A stretch of 12,196 bases of DNA from an uncultured Rhodocyclaceae bacterium (GTDB lineage: Bacteria; Pseudomonadota; Gammaproteobacteria; Burkholderiales; Rhodocyclaceae): NCBI GenBank assembly GCA_900549295.1, contig URNG01000096.1:1-12196 (forward strand), written 5' to 3'. A model generated the notes under the pieces. It was given only the letters and a program-made list of their open reading frames with translations. It had not been told where the DNA came from and searched no databases. Positions 1 to 6,653 of the stretch are shown piece by piece (position 1 is the stretch's first letter; every line of letters begins with the position of its first letter). Made by a program: the position numbers and the translations under genes.

Positions 1-48
1 ATCTGGGTCAGGTAGCGCAGCACCAGCGGCGGCCCCCCCACCCCCCGC
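1..48. other. Unreliable sequence at the left end
   Basis: Contains an in-frame TAG (13-15) and a C7-A-C6 run (33-46) exactly where the flavin hydroxylase should continue without a break. Residues before the stop (IWVR) still look like the family, so a small indel or base errors are likely. Confidence 0.6.
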
Positions 49-681
49 CACTACGGCGAAAAAGGCGTGGTCGCCAATTTTTCCTGCGCCAAACCGCATC
101 ACAATACGGCTTGGCAATGGTTTCGCGAAGATGGCGTGCTGGCATGGTTGCCGCTCGCCGGGCAGCATGTTTCCATGGTCTGGTCGGCCCCCGATGCCCT
201 GGCCGACGAGCTCGTGGCGCTTTCTCCGGCGGCGCTGGCTGCCCGCGTGGCCGCTGCCGGTGGACATGCGCTGGGCGATTTGCAGAGCGTGACGCCGGCT
301 GCCGTTTTTCCGCTGCGCCTGATGCGCGTGCCGCGCACGGTCGCGCCGCGCTTGGCGCTGGTGGGCGACGCCGGACACGGCATCCATCCGCTGTCCGGGC
401 ACGGCATCAATCTGGGTTTTCAGGATGCGCGCGAACTCGCGGCGCGTCTGCTGGCTGCGCCGGCCTGGCAGGATATCGGCGAACTGCGCTTCCTGCAGGC
501 TTACCAGCGGGCGCGGCGTGAGGAAATCGTGCTGATGCAGACCGCCACCGATGGCCTGCGCCGTCTGTTTGCAACCCCCTCGCCGCTCCTGAAGCCGCTG
601 CGCAATTGGGGCATGGGGCTGACCGAGCGTTTGCCGGTGGCCAAGAATTTGTTGGTGCGTTACGCCCTCGGGGCGATTTAG
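16..681 (+). CDS. UbiH/UbiF-type FAD-dependent hydroxylase, C-terminal part (partial)
   Basis: C-terminal portion of a class A flavin monooxygenase like those that hydroxylate the aromatic ring in ubiquinone synthesis. Seen: a block reading YGEKGVVANF (about 49-78), then the flavin/ribityl-binding motif GDAGHGIHPLSGHG with NLGFQDA (about 364-426), then a helical tail reading NWGMGLTERLPVAKNL near the end, as in UbiF/UbiH proteins. The family has GDAAH and GQG where this has GDAGH and GHG. The N-terminal Rossmann GxGxxG domain lies outside the window. An in-frame TAG at 13-15 interrupts the frame just after residues reading IWVR, which resemble the family's SWVR. With the C7-A-C6 run at 33-46 this looks like sequence error, so I treat it as a truncated view of an intact gene rather than a pseudogene. 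Conserved coding sequence is clear from about 49; a GTG at 67 is only a formal start. Which Ubi hydroxylase it is cannot be decided here. Its stop codon lies in the dsbC ribosome-binding site. Confidence 0.8.
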   Translation, partial: RSTSGGPPTPRHYGEKGVVANFSCAKPHHNTAWQWFREDGVLAWLPLAGQHVSMVWSAPDALADELVALSPAALAARVAAAGGHALGDLQSVTPAAVFPLRLMRVPRTVAPRLALVGDAGHGIHPLSGHGINLGFQDARELAARLLAAPAWQDIGELRFLQAYQRARREEIVLMQTATDGLRRLFATPSPLLKPLRNWGMGLTERLPVAKNLLVRYALGAI

Positions 682-690
682 GAGAAGTAC

Positions 691-1422
691 ATGTTGCGTC
701 AAATCGTGTCTGCGGCCCTGCTGTCGATTGTTACCCTCACCTGCTCCGCGCAGGAAGCTGAAATCCAGAAAGCGGTGGAATCCCGCCTGGGCATCAAGGT
801 CGAATCCGTGACCAAGGCGGGCTACCTCGGGCTTTATGAGGTTTACGCTGATGGCAACATCTTCTACACCGATGAAAAAGTCACCGCCATGCTCATCGGC
901 GGCGACATGATCCGTGCGCCGCAGGCGCTCAACCTGATCGACCTGAAAACCAACCGCAACATTACCGACGAGCGCATGCGCAAGCTCAATGCGATCAAGT
1001 TCTCCGACCTGCCGCTCGATCAGGCCGTCAAGCAGGTGCGTGGCAACGGCAAGCGCGTCATTGCGACCTTCGAAGATCCCAACTGCGGCTATTGCAAGCG
1101 GCTGGCCAAGGATTTGCAGAAGCTGGAAAACGTGACCATCTACACTTTCCTGTACCCGATCCTGTCGGACGATTCCCTGAAAAAATCGCGCCAGATCTGG
1201 TGCGCCGCCGACCGCAACAAGGCCTGGCTGGACTGGATCATCGACGGCAAGCAGCCGGGCGGGCGCGACAACTGCGACACCAGCGCCATCAGCAAGAACC
1301 AGGAATTCGGCCGCCGCCTCAACATCACCGGTACGCCGACCATCATCTTCGCCGACGGCGAGCGCGTCCCCGGTGCCGTGCCGCTGGCAACGCTGGAGCA
1401 GAAATTGAGCCAGCAGAAGTAA
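691..1422 (+). CDS. dsbC: Thiol:disulfide interchange protein DsbC (disulfide isomerase)
   Basis: Periplasmic disulfide isomerase that reshuffles wrong disulfides in exported proteins; DsbC is kept reduced by DsbD (family knowledge). The 243-residue protein starts with a signal peptide (MLRQ, hydrophobic stretch, then TCSA before QEAE), with likely cleavage after Ala20. Residues about 21-80 form the dimerisation domain. A thioredoxin fold follows, with the active-site pair Cys132-Gly-Tyr-Cys135 in DPNCGYC and the cis-proline loop Thr-Pro216. Cys171 and Cys195 are placed like the structural disulfide of E. coli DsbC. Length is normal for the family. The ATG is preceded by AGGAG (680-684) at 6-nt spacing, and that sequence overlaps the upstream stop codon, so the two genes are probably co-transcribed and coupled. 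A terminator follows at once. Cys18 in the signal peptide is not in a proper lipobox, so a lipoprotein is unlikely. Confidence 0.96.
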   Translation: MLRQIVSAALLSIVTLTCSAQEAEIQKAVESRLGIKVESVTKAGYLGLYEVYADGNIFYTDEKVTAMLIGGDMIRAPQALNLIDLKTNRNITDERMRKLNAIKFSDLPLDQAVKQVRGNGKRVIATFEDPNCGYCKRLAKDLQKLENVTIYTFLYPILSDDSLKKSRQIWCAADRNKAWLDWIIDGKQPGGRDNCDTSAISKNQEFGRRLNITGTPTIIFADGERVPGAVPLATLEQKLSQQK

Positions 1423-1442
1423 GCGCGCCTCACCTTTTCCCC

Positions 1443-1478
1443 GCGCAACCCCCGCCGCGAGCGGGGGTTGCGCCGTTT
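1443..1478 (+). terminator. Intrinsic terminator after dsbC
   Basis: A perfect 13-bp inverted repeat (arms 1443-1455 and 1461-1473, core CCCCCGC/GCGGGGG) with a 5-nt loop starts 20 nt after the dsbC stop codon. Only a short T run (1476-1478) follows, so the U-tract is weak, but the stem is very stable. There is no T run on the other side, so it works for rightward transcription. It would insulate the dsbC unit from the dcw operon. Confidence 0.7.
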
Positions 1479-1697
1479 ACCGGCATGAGAAATCAATGTG
1501 GGCCTGCTGCACGGGTTGCGACCGGATTGGGTCTCCATAAGAGCATGGCATGCTGGCATTCGGGCTGGAAAACTTCTAATAGTTCACTTTAACTGTGCCT
1601 TTTCTGCGCATTGATTTTTAAGGGAAAATGGTATCAAGAATCGCCTCCAAAATGAACGCTAAGTCGTTGTTACTTAAGAAAAAATCCCGTTTTTCTA

Positions 1698-1726
1698 TTG
1701 ACGCTCCAAAAATCTTCCTCTAAAGT
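1698..1726 (+). promoter_or_regulatory. Predicted sigma70-type promoter of the dcw operon (Pmra)
   Basis: TTGACG (1698-1703) matches the -35 consensus at 5 of 6 positions. After exactly 17 nt comes TAAAGT (1721-1726), which matches the -10 consensus at 4 of 6. The 27 nt before the -35 are rich in A and T runs (1671-1697) and could act as an UP element; they include a 7-bp A/T inverted repeat (1677-1683 with 1690-1696). Transcription would start near 1733, giving a leader of only about 26 nt before mraZ. The last base of the -10 is the first base of the first MraZ-type repeat. Inferred from sequence only. Confidence 0.7.
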
Positions 1727-1758
1727 GGGAAAATGTGTTGAAAAGTGGGTAAACGGGG
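1726..1758 (+). promoter_or_regulatory. Predicted MraZ operator: TGGG-type repeats with a 10-nt period
   Basis: MraZ is known to bind direct TGGGN repeats separated by 5-nt spacers upstream of its own gene. Here TGGGA (1726-1730), a degenerate TGTTG (1736-1740) and TGGGT (1746-1750) are spaced exactly 10 nt apart, with A-rich 5-nt spacers. A fourth G-rich unit (GGGG, 1755-1758) abuts the mraZ start codon. The array overlaps the -10 element, the predicted transcription start and the whole mraZ leader, so bound MraZ should block RNA polymerase. The middle repeat is poor, so occupancy may depend mainly on the first and third. Confidence 0.75.
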
Positions 1759-2205
1759 ATGTTCGAGGGGGCTGCGGCGCTCAATCTGGATGCGAAAGGG
1801 CGGCTTGCCATACCGGCAAGGCACCGCGATGCCCTGCTCGCGGCCGGTGGTGGCGAACTGGTGCTGACCGCACATCCCCACAAATGCCTGCTCCTGTACC
1901 CCGCGCCAGCCTGGCAGCCGATCCGTGACCAGATTCTGAAAGCCTCCAGCCTCGATCCCCGGGCGGCGGCAATCAAGCGCGTCATGGTCGGCAATGCGCG
2001 CACGGAAGGCCCGGATAGTGCCGGGCGGCTCCTGCTGGCCCCTGAGTTGCGCGCGTATGCGCAGTTGGAAAAAACCGTTTACCTGGTAGGTATGGGCAGC
2101 CATTTCGAGATATGGAGCGAGGCCGGCTGGCAGGCGCAGAACGAATTGGCGGCAGAAGCCCTGGCGGGCGAACTGCCGGCAGGTTTGGCGGATCTGGTGC
2201 TGTGA
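1759..2205 (+). CDS. mraZ: Transcriptional regulator MraZ
   Basis: Ring-forming AbrB/SpoVT-fold DNA-binding protein that represses its own operon in E. coli and is the usual first gene of dcw clusters. The 148-residue product has the two family DxxxR repeats: Asp11-Ala-Lys-Gly-Arg15 and Asp86-Ser-Ala-Gly-Arg90, each followed by a hydrophobic strand (LAIP, LLLA). Length is close to the E. coli protein (152). The ATG at 1759 gives the conserved N-terminus MFEGAAALNLDAKGR. No well-spaced Shine-Dalgarno precedes it: GGGG (1755-1758) touches the ATG, and the best alternative is GTGGG about 9 nt upstream, which is also part of the MraZ site. Translation may therefore be weak. The stop overlaps the rsmH start by 4 nt (GTGA). 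Confidence 0.95.
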   Translation: MFEGAAALNLDAKGRLAIPARHRDALLAAGGGELVLTAHPHKCLLLYPAPAWQPIRDQILKASSLDPRAAAIKRVMVGNARTEGPDSAGRLLLAPELRAYAQLEKTVYLVGMGSHFEIWSEAGWQAQNELAAEALAGELPAGLADLVL

Positions 2206-3140
2206 GCCAGTGCGGTACCCATGTCACGGTGCTGCTCGCCGAAGCGGTGGATGCCCTGGCACTCAAAGCAGATGGCGTGTATGTCGACGCCACTTTCGGT
2301 CGCGGCGGGCACAGCCGCGAAATCTTGTCCCGGCTGGGCGCGAACGGGCGCTTGTTTGCCTTTGACCGCGATCCGGCCGCAATTGCGGCGGGGCAGGCGT
2401 TCAACGATGTGCGCTTTACTCTGGTGCATCGGGCCTTTGCGGAATTGCAGACGGATCTGGCCGAGCACGGGGTGACGGAGGTCGACGGCATCCTGTTCGA
2501 TATTGGCGTGTCCTCGCCGCAGATCGACGAGGGCGCGCGCGGCTTCAGTTTTCGTTTCGATGCGCCGCTCGACATGCGCATGGACACGACGCGGGGCGAG
2601 ACGGCGGCCGAATGGCTGGCGCGGGCGGAATTGCGGGAAATTACGGAGGTGATAAAAAACTATGGCGAAGAACGGTTTGCTTTCCAGATTGCAAAGAAGG
2701 TTGTGGCTGTTAGGGGGGAACAACCCATTCTCACCACCGGCCAGTTCGCGGACCTTGTACGCGCGTGCGTGCACACCCGTGAGCCAGGGCAGGATGCGGC
2801 GACGCGCAGCTTTCAAGCTCTACGGATTCATATCAATCAAGAGCTCCGCCAGCTGGAAATAGCCTTGCCGCAAGCCCTTGCCCTGCTCAGGCCGGGCGGG
2901 CGGCTGGCGGCCATCAGTTTCCATTCGCTGGAAGATCGCATCGTCAAGCGTTTCATGCGCGCTGAAGCCAGCCCCGACACCCTGCCCAAGCACCTGCCGC
3001 TGCGCGCCGAGCAACTGCCGGCGGCGCGCCTGCGCCTGATCGGCAAGGCCATGCGCCCGAGCGAGGTCGAGGTGGCGGCCAATCCGCGGGCGCGCAGCGC
3101 GGTGTTGCGGGTGGGTGAGAAATGCGCAGGGGCGCACTGA
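2202..3140 (+). CDS. rsmH: 16S rRNA (cytosine(1402)-N(4))-methyltransferase RsmH
   Basis: SAM-dependent enzyme (formerly MraW) that N4-methylates C1402 in the decoding centre of 16S rRNA. I chose the GTG at 2202, which overlaps the mraZ stop as GTGA. It gives 312 residues (E. coli 313) and the family N-terminus THVTVLLAEAV; the open frame runs further upstream only through mraZ. Motifs: DATFGRGGHS (residues 29-38, SAM binding), FDRDP (54-58), FDIGVSSPQ around Asp100, PLDMRMD (about 122-128), ISFHSLEDRIVKRF from about 238, and the C-terminal NPRARSAVLR. No strong Shine-Dalgarno precedes 2202, which suggests translational coupling to mraZ. A stretch from about 2640 to 2870 is lower in GC, with codons such as ATA, AGG, GTA and CTA that the rest of the gene avoids, although the protein there still fits the family (NYGEERFA). 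Confidence 0.95.
   Translation: MSQCGTHVTVLLAEAVDALALKADGVYVDATFGRGGHSREILSRLGANGRLFAFDRDPAAIAAGQAFNDVRFTLVHRAFAELQTDLAEHGVTEVDGILFDIGVSSPQIDEGARGFSFRFDAPLDMRMDTTRGETAAEWLARAELREITEVIKNYGEERFAFQIAKKVVAVRGEQPILTTGQFADLVRACVHTREPGQDAATRSFQALRIHINQELRQLEIALPQALALLRPGGRLAAISFHSLEDRIVKRFMRAEASPDTLPKHLPLRAEQLPAARLRLIGKAMRPSEVEVAANPRARSAVLRVGEKCAGAH
2645..2653 (+). promoter_or_regulatory. Perfect Shine-Dalgarno-like sequence inside rsmH
   Basis: GGAGGTGAT is fully complementary to the usual 3' end of bacterial 16S rRNA. An out-of-frame ATG follows 8 nt later (2662) and opens a 66-codon frame ending at 2862. In the rsmH frame these bases encode conserved-looking residues (Thr-Glu-Val-Ile), so it may be coincidence. 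If active it could cause ribosome pausing or internal initiation. The 66-residue product resembles nothing I know. Confidence 0.3.
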
Positions 3141-3409
3141 TGTTTCGCCTCAACCTCCTCCTGCTCGTGGCGGTGGTGCTGTGCGCGCTGGCCGTGGTCA
3201 GTTCGCAGCACCACGCGCGCAAGCTCTTCCAGGCGCTGGAGGCGGAGCAGGACAAGGCGCGCCAACTGGATATCGAATACGGCCAGCTACAGATCGAGAT
3301 GTCCACCTGGGCGACGCATCCGCGCCTGGAAAAAATCGCCCGCGAGCGCCTGCGCATGGTGATGCCGGTGCAGGTCGCAGCACATGCGGCGACCAGGGAG
3401 GTGCGCTGA
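3140..3409 (+). CDS. ftsL: Cell division protein FtsL
   Basis: Small bitopic inner-membrane divisome protein that joins FtsB and FtsQ and passes the activation signal to FtsW-FtsI (family knowledge). Seen: a short N-terminus MFRLN, one membrane segment (about residues 5-24, LLLLVAVVLCALAVV), then the typical SSQHHARKLF and a charged heptad-like periplasmic coiled coil (ALEAEQDKARQLDIEYGQLQ), ending after RLEKIARERLRM. I chose the ATG at 3140, which overlaps the rsmH stop as TGATG. AGGGG (3128-3132) lies 7 nt upstream, and the 89-residue product starts like other betaproteobacterial FtsL proteins. An in-frame ATG at 3122 would add six residues (MRRGAL) and overlap rsmH by 19 nt. Identification rests on shape and position, since FtsL varies strongly in sequence. 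Confidence 0.9.
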   Translation: MFRLNLLLLVAVVLCALAVVSSQHHARKLFQALEAEQDKARQLDIEYGQLQIEMSTWATHPRLEKIARERLRMVMPVQVAAHAATREVR

Positions 3410-5163
3410 TGGTCGTGCGCCGCCGGCCGCAACGCGGCCACCGCTATACCGAAAGCCCGCTGCTGCAACTGGCCTTGCAGGGCTGGCGCTCGCGCGTGGT
3501 CGGGCTGCTGCTGATGGCGGCGTTTCTGGCGCTGATCCTGCGCGCTTTCTATCTGCAGGTCATCAACAACGATTTTTTGCAGGAAAAAGGTGATTCGCGC
3601 TATCTGCGTGATATCGAAATTTCCGCCTCGCGCGGCAAGGTGACCGATCGTCATGGCGACGTGCTGGCCGTGTCCACGCCGATGAAAGCGGTCTGGGCGA
3701 TTCCCGGCGATGCGCGGCAGATGAGCGGCGAGCAGAAGCGCCATCTGGCCGGCCTGCTCGACATGAAAACGCGCGAACTCGATGCGCGGCTGGCGGTGGA
3801 AAAGAGTTTCGTGTTCGTCAAGCGTCAAGTGCCGCCGCAAACCGCGGAGCAGGTGGCCGCCCTGAAACTGCCGGGTATCCATCAGGAAGAGGAATACCGC
3901 CGCTACTACCCGGCGGGCGAAATGACGGCGCATCTGGTGGGTTTCACCAACGTCGACGACAAGGGGCAGGAAGGCGTCGAGCTGGCCTTCCAGGATGCGC
4001 TGCTGGGGCGTTCGGGAGCGCGCACGGTGATCCGTGACCGGCGCGGCAACATCATCGAGGACGTCGGCGCGACGCGCCCGCCGCGCGATGGCAGGGACAT
4101 TGCCCTGGCGATCGACTCGAAAATCCAGTACCTCGCCTACAGCCACCTGAAAACGGCGGTCAGCGAAAGCCGGGCCAAGGGCGGCGGCATCGTGGTGATG
4201 GATGCGCGCACCGGCGAAGTGCTGGCGCTCGCCAACTGGCCCACCTATAACCCGAACAACCGCGCCCGCCTGTCCGGCGAGCAATTGCGCAACCGCGCCG
4301 TGACCGATACCTTCGAGCCGGGCTCCACCCTGAAACCCTTCTCGGTGGCGCTCGGGCTGGAGCGCGGCCAATACCGCTACGACACGGTGATTGACTGCTC
4401 GCCGGGGCGGATGACGATAGGCAAGGCGACCATCAGCGATGCGCACGCGAGCGGCCTGCTGACGGTGGCGGGCGTGATCCAGAAATCCTCCAACGTCGGC
4501 ACCAGCAAGATTGCGCTGAGCCTGCCGGCGGAAGCGATGTGGGAAATGTTCGACAACCTGGGTTTCGGCAAGCCGCCGCGCCTGGGCTTCCCCGGCGAAG
4601 TCGGCGGGCGTCTGCGCCCCTGGAAAAGCTGGCGGCCGATCGAGCAGGCCACCATGTCCTACGGGCATGGCATTTCGGTCAGCCTGATTCAGCTCGCTCG
4701 CGCTTACACTGTGTTTGCCCGCGAAGGAGACATGGTGCCAGCCTCGCTCCTGAGAGTGGATGAACCGCTGGTGCGCGGCACGCCGGTGTATTCGGCGCAG
4801 ACCGCGAAGGAAATGCGCGCCATGCTCGAGCTGGTGGTGAAACCGGGGGGCACGGCACCGCAAGCCGCGATCCCGGGTTATCGCGTCGGCGGCAAGACCG
4901 GCACCGCGCATAAACTCGAAGGCGGGGTGTATGCGAAAAAATACATCGCTTCCTTCGTCGGCATCGCGCCGATTTCCGAGCCGCGCCTGGTGGTGGCGGT
5001 GATGATCGACGAGCCTGCCGCCGGCAAATACTACGGCGGTCAGATCGCCGGCCCGGTCTTTGCCAGCGTGATGAGTGGCGCTCTGCGCACCTTGGGTGTG
5101 CCGCCGGATGAGCCGGCGCTGCAGGTAGTGGCAAACCACACGGACGCCTGGGGGCACCTGTGA
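3409..5163 (+). CDS. ftsI: Peptidoglycan D,D-transpeptidase FtsI (PBP3)
   Basis: Septum-specific class B penicillin-binding protein that cross-links new peptidoglycan in complex with FtsW; anchored in the inner membrane with a periplasmic catalytic domain. The 584-residue protein (E. coli 588) has a basic cytoplasmic tail, one membrane segment (about 29-50, ending ALILRAFYLQV) and the dimerisation-domain motif SRGKVTDRHGDVLA (about 74-87). The transpeptidase motifs are Ser306-Thr-Leu-Lys309 (nucleophile, in EPGSTLKP), Ser360-Ser-Asn362, and Lys496-Thr-Gly-Thr499. All catalytic boxes are intact and spaced as in E. coli. The ATG overlaps the ftsL stop (TGATG) and has AGGGAGG (3395-3401) 7 nt upstream. 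The frame is open upstream to 3115, but that part overlaps ftsL and is not family-like. It ends with a 1-nt overlap into murE. Confidence 0.97.
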   Translation: MVVRRRPQRGHRYTESPLLQLALQGWRSRVVGLLLMAAFLALILRAFYLQVINNDFLQEKGDSRYLRDIEISASRGKVTDRHGDVLAVSTPMKAVWAIPGDARQMSGEQKRHLAGLLDMKTRELDARLAVEKSFVFVKRQVPPQTAEQVAALKLPGIHQEEEYRRYYPAGEMTAHLVGFTNVDDKGQEGVELAFQDALLGRSGARTVIRDRRGNIIEDVGATRPPRDGRDIALAIDSKIQYLAYSHLKTAVSESRAKGGGIVVMDARTGEVLALANWPTYNPNNRARLSGEQLRNRAVTDTFEPGSTLKPFSVALGLERGQYRYDTVIDCSPGRMTIGKATISDAHASGLLTVAGVIQKSSNVGTSKIALSLPAEAMWEMFDNLGFGKPPRLGFPGEVGGRLRPWKSWRPIEQATMSYGHGISVSLIQLARAYTVFAREGDMVPASLLRVDEPLVRGTPVYSAQTAKEMRAMLELVVKPGGTAPQAAIPGYRVGGKTGTAHKLEGGVYAKKYIASFVGIAPISEPRLVVAVMIDEPAAGKYYGGQIAGPVFASVMSGALRTLGVPPDEPALQVVANHTDAWGHL

Positions 5164-6653
5164 TGACGCCACGGCAGATACTTGAACGACTGGCTGCCCT
5201 GGGTGCCGCACCCAGCGGTGTTGCGGACGATAGCCGCCAGGTGCGCGCGGGCGATGTTTTCCTCGCTTATCCCGGCGATCTTGCCGATGGGCGGCGTTAT
5301 ATCGCCGATGCCATCGCGCGCGGCGCGTGCGCCGTGCTGTGGCAGGCGGGCGGGGATTTTGCCTGGAATCCGGCCTGGCAGGTGCCGCAACTGACGGTGG
5401 CGGACTTGCGTGCCCTGGCCGGGCCTTTGGCGCACGCGGTGTATCAGCATCCGAGTGAAGCCCTGTCATTGATTGCGATTACCGGCACCAATGGCAAGAC
5501 CACCATCAGCCAGTGTATTGCGCGCGTGTATCCCAAGCCTTGCGCGGTGATCGGCACCCTGGGCGCGGGTTTTCCCGGCGCGCTCGTGGAAACAGGGTTT
5601 ACCACGCCGGAAGCCACGCTCCTGATGCGCTACCTTGCCGATTTCCGCGACGTGCAGGCCGGGGCGTGTGCCCTCGAAGCCAGCTCCATCGGCATCGAAG
5701 AGGGGCGTCTGAACGGTGCGCGGGTCGACGTGGCAGTGTTCACCAACTTGACGCGCGACCATCTCGATTACCACGGCGACATGGCGGCTTACGCTGCGGC
5801 CAAGGCCAGACTGTTTGGCTGGCCGCGCCTGCGCACCGCCATCATCAATCTCGACGATGCGTTCGGGGTGGAGCTGCTGCGCAGCACCAGCGCCATGCGC
5901 GTCATTCCCTATTCCATGACTGCGCCGCGCCGCGATCACCCGGCCCTGGTACGTGCCGAAAATCTGGCCCCGACGCCTTACGGGCAACGTTTCGACCTGC
6001 TGTTGCCCAATGGCCGCGCCGTTGTCGACACCACCCTGGCCGGGGATTACAACGTCTCCAATCTGCTGGCCTGTGCGGGCGTTCTGTTCGATGCCGGGCT
6101 GGAAGCGCGGGAAATCGCGCAGCGCCTGTCGGCACTGACGCCGCCGGCAGGGCGCATGGAGCACGTGGGCGGGCAGGGGCAGCCGCTGGTCGTGGTCGAT
6201 TACGCGCATACGCCGGATGCGCTGGAAAACGCCTTGCGCGCCTTGCGCCCGCTGACCCGCGCGCGCGGCGGCAAACTCACCGTGGTGTTCGGCTGCGGCG
6301 GCAACCGCGATCCGGGCAAACGTCCGCAGATGGGCGCGATTGCGGCTGCCGGGGCCGACCGGGTGCTGGTGACCAGCGACAATCCGCGCGGCGAAGCGCC
6401 GCAGAGCATCATCGATGCCATCGTGCGCGGGGTGCCGGCAGAAGCTGCGAAAACTGTCGAAAGCGAAGCCGACCGGGCTGCCGCCATTGCGCGCGCCGTG
6501 GCCGCCGCCGATGCGGCCGACGTGATCCTGCTGGCGGGCAAGGGCCACGAAACCTATCAGGAAATCGCCGGCGAGCGTCTGCCCTTCTGCGACCGCAGTC
6601 AGGCGGAAGCAGCCCTGGCGGCGCGCGCCCAGGCGAAGGAGAAACAAGCATGA
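5163..6653 (+). CDS. murE: UDP-MurNAc-L-Ala-D-Glu:meso-diaminopimelate ligase MurE
   Basis: Cytoplasmic ATP-dependent ligase that adds the third residue to the UDP-MurNAc peptide. In the 496-residue protein the ATP loop TGTNGKTT lies at 107-114. The substrate-binding segments are FTTPEATLLMRYL and LEASSIGIEEGR. Lys214 (in AAAKARLF) is the lysine that is normally carbamylated. DNPR is at 406-409. DNPR is the family signature for meso-diaminopimelate rather than lysine, so the wall is predicted to be of the Gram-negative m-DAP type. I chose ATG 5163, which overlaps the ftsI stop as TGATG with GGGGG 8 nt upstream. A GTG at 5160 would add one residue and cannot be ruled out. The next gene overlaps by 4 nt. 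Confidence 0.97.
   Translation: MTPRQILERLAALGAAPSGVADDSRQVRAGDVFLAYPGDLADGRRYIADAIARGACAVLWQAGGDFAWNPAWQVPQLTVADLRALAGPLAHAVYQHPSEALSLIAITGTNGKTTISQCIARVYPKPCAVIGTLGAGFPGALVETGFTTPEATLLMRYLADFRDVQAGACALEASSIGIEEGRLNGARVDVAVFTNLTRDHLDYHGDMAAYAAAKARLFGWPRLRTAIINLDDAFGVELLRSTSAMRVIPYSMTAPRRDHPALVRAENLAPTPYGQRFDLLLPNGRAVVDTTLAGDYNVSNLLACAGVLFDAGLEAREIAQRLSALTPPAGRMEHVGGQGQPLVVVDYAHTPDALENALRALRPLTRARGGKLTVVFGCGGNRDPGKRPQMGAIAAAGADRVLVTSDNPRGEAPQSIIDAIVRGVPAEAAKTVESEADRAAAIARAVAAADAADVILLAGKGHETYQEIAGERLPFCDRSQAEAALAARAQAKEKQA

Larger units (their letters stand above)
1423..1758. other. Intergenic region between dsbC and mraZ
   Basis: A 336-nt gap, clearly richer in A and T than its surroundings after about 1560. 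It holds the dsbC terminator at its left end and the mra promoter and MraZ site at its right end. Between them (about 1480-1670) I see no convincing gene or RNA. There is one 13-nt palindrome (AGCATG-G-CATGCT, 1542-1554) and two tiny ORFs (35 codons from 1485, 23 codons from 1652) without ribosome-binding sites. Confidence 0.7.

Noticed and set aside
691..760. DsbC as a lipoprotein through Cys18
   Set aside because: The residues before the cysteine (LT rather than a small residue at -1 with Leu at -3) do not make a lipobox, and an Ala20 signal peptidase I site fits better.
1485..1592. 35-codon ORF after the dsbC terminator
   Set aside because: No ribosome-binding site, no recognisable sequence, and it lies downstream of a terminator with no promoter of its own.
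1652..1723. 23-codon ORF (MNAKSLLLKKK...) ending at the -10 of the mra promoter
   Set aside because: It spans the predicted promoter, so it would need an upstream transcript, and it has no Shine-Dalgarno. A leader peptide is not supported.
2112..2201. N-terminal extension of RsmH to an upstream start inside mraZ
   Set aside because: The GTG at 2202 gives the normal length and N-terminus, with a typical 4-nt overlap. The extra 30 residues are not family-like.
2953..5469. 838-codon open frame on the - strand opposite rsmH, ftsL, ftsI and murE
   Set aside because: It lies antisense to genes with intact family motifs. Its translation is rich in Arg, His, Gln and Ala, as expected from the reverse of GC-rich codons, and shows no recognisable domain.
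5466..6647. 393-codon open frame on the - strand opposite murE
   Set aside because: Shadow of murE. It covers nearly all of a gene with clear catalytic motifs and has no domain of its own.
5513..6649. Upstream extension of the murF frame through murE, suggesting a giant fusion protein
   Set aside because: MurF family sequence begins only at about 6650, where there is a good AAGGAG and an ATGA overlap. The extension is Arg-rich low-complexity sequence read out of frame through murE.
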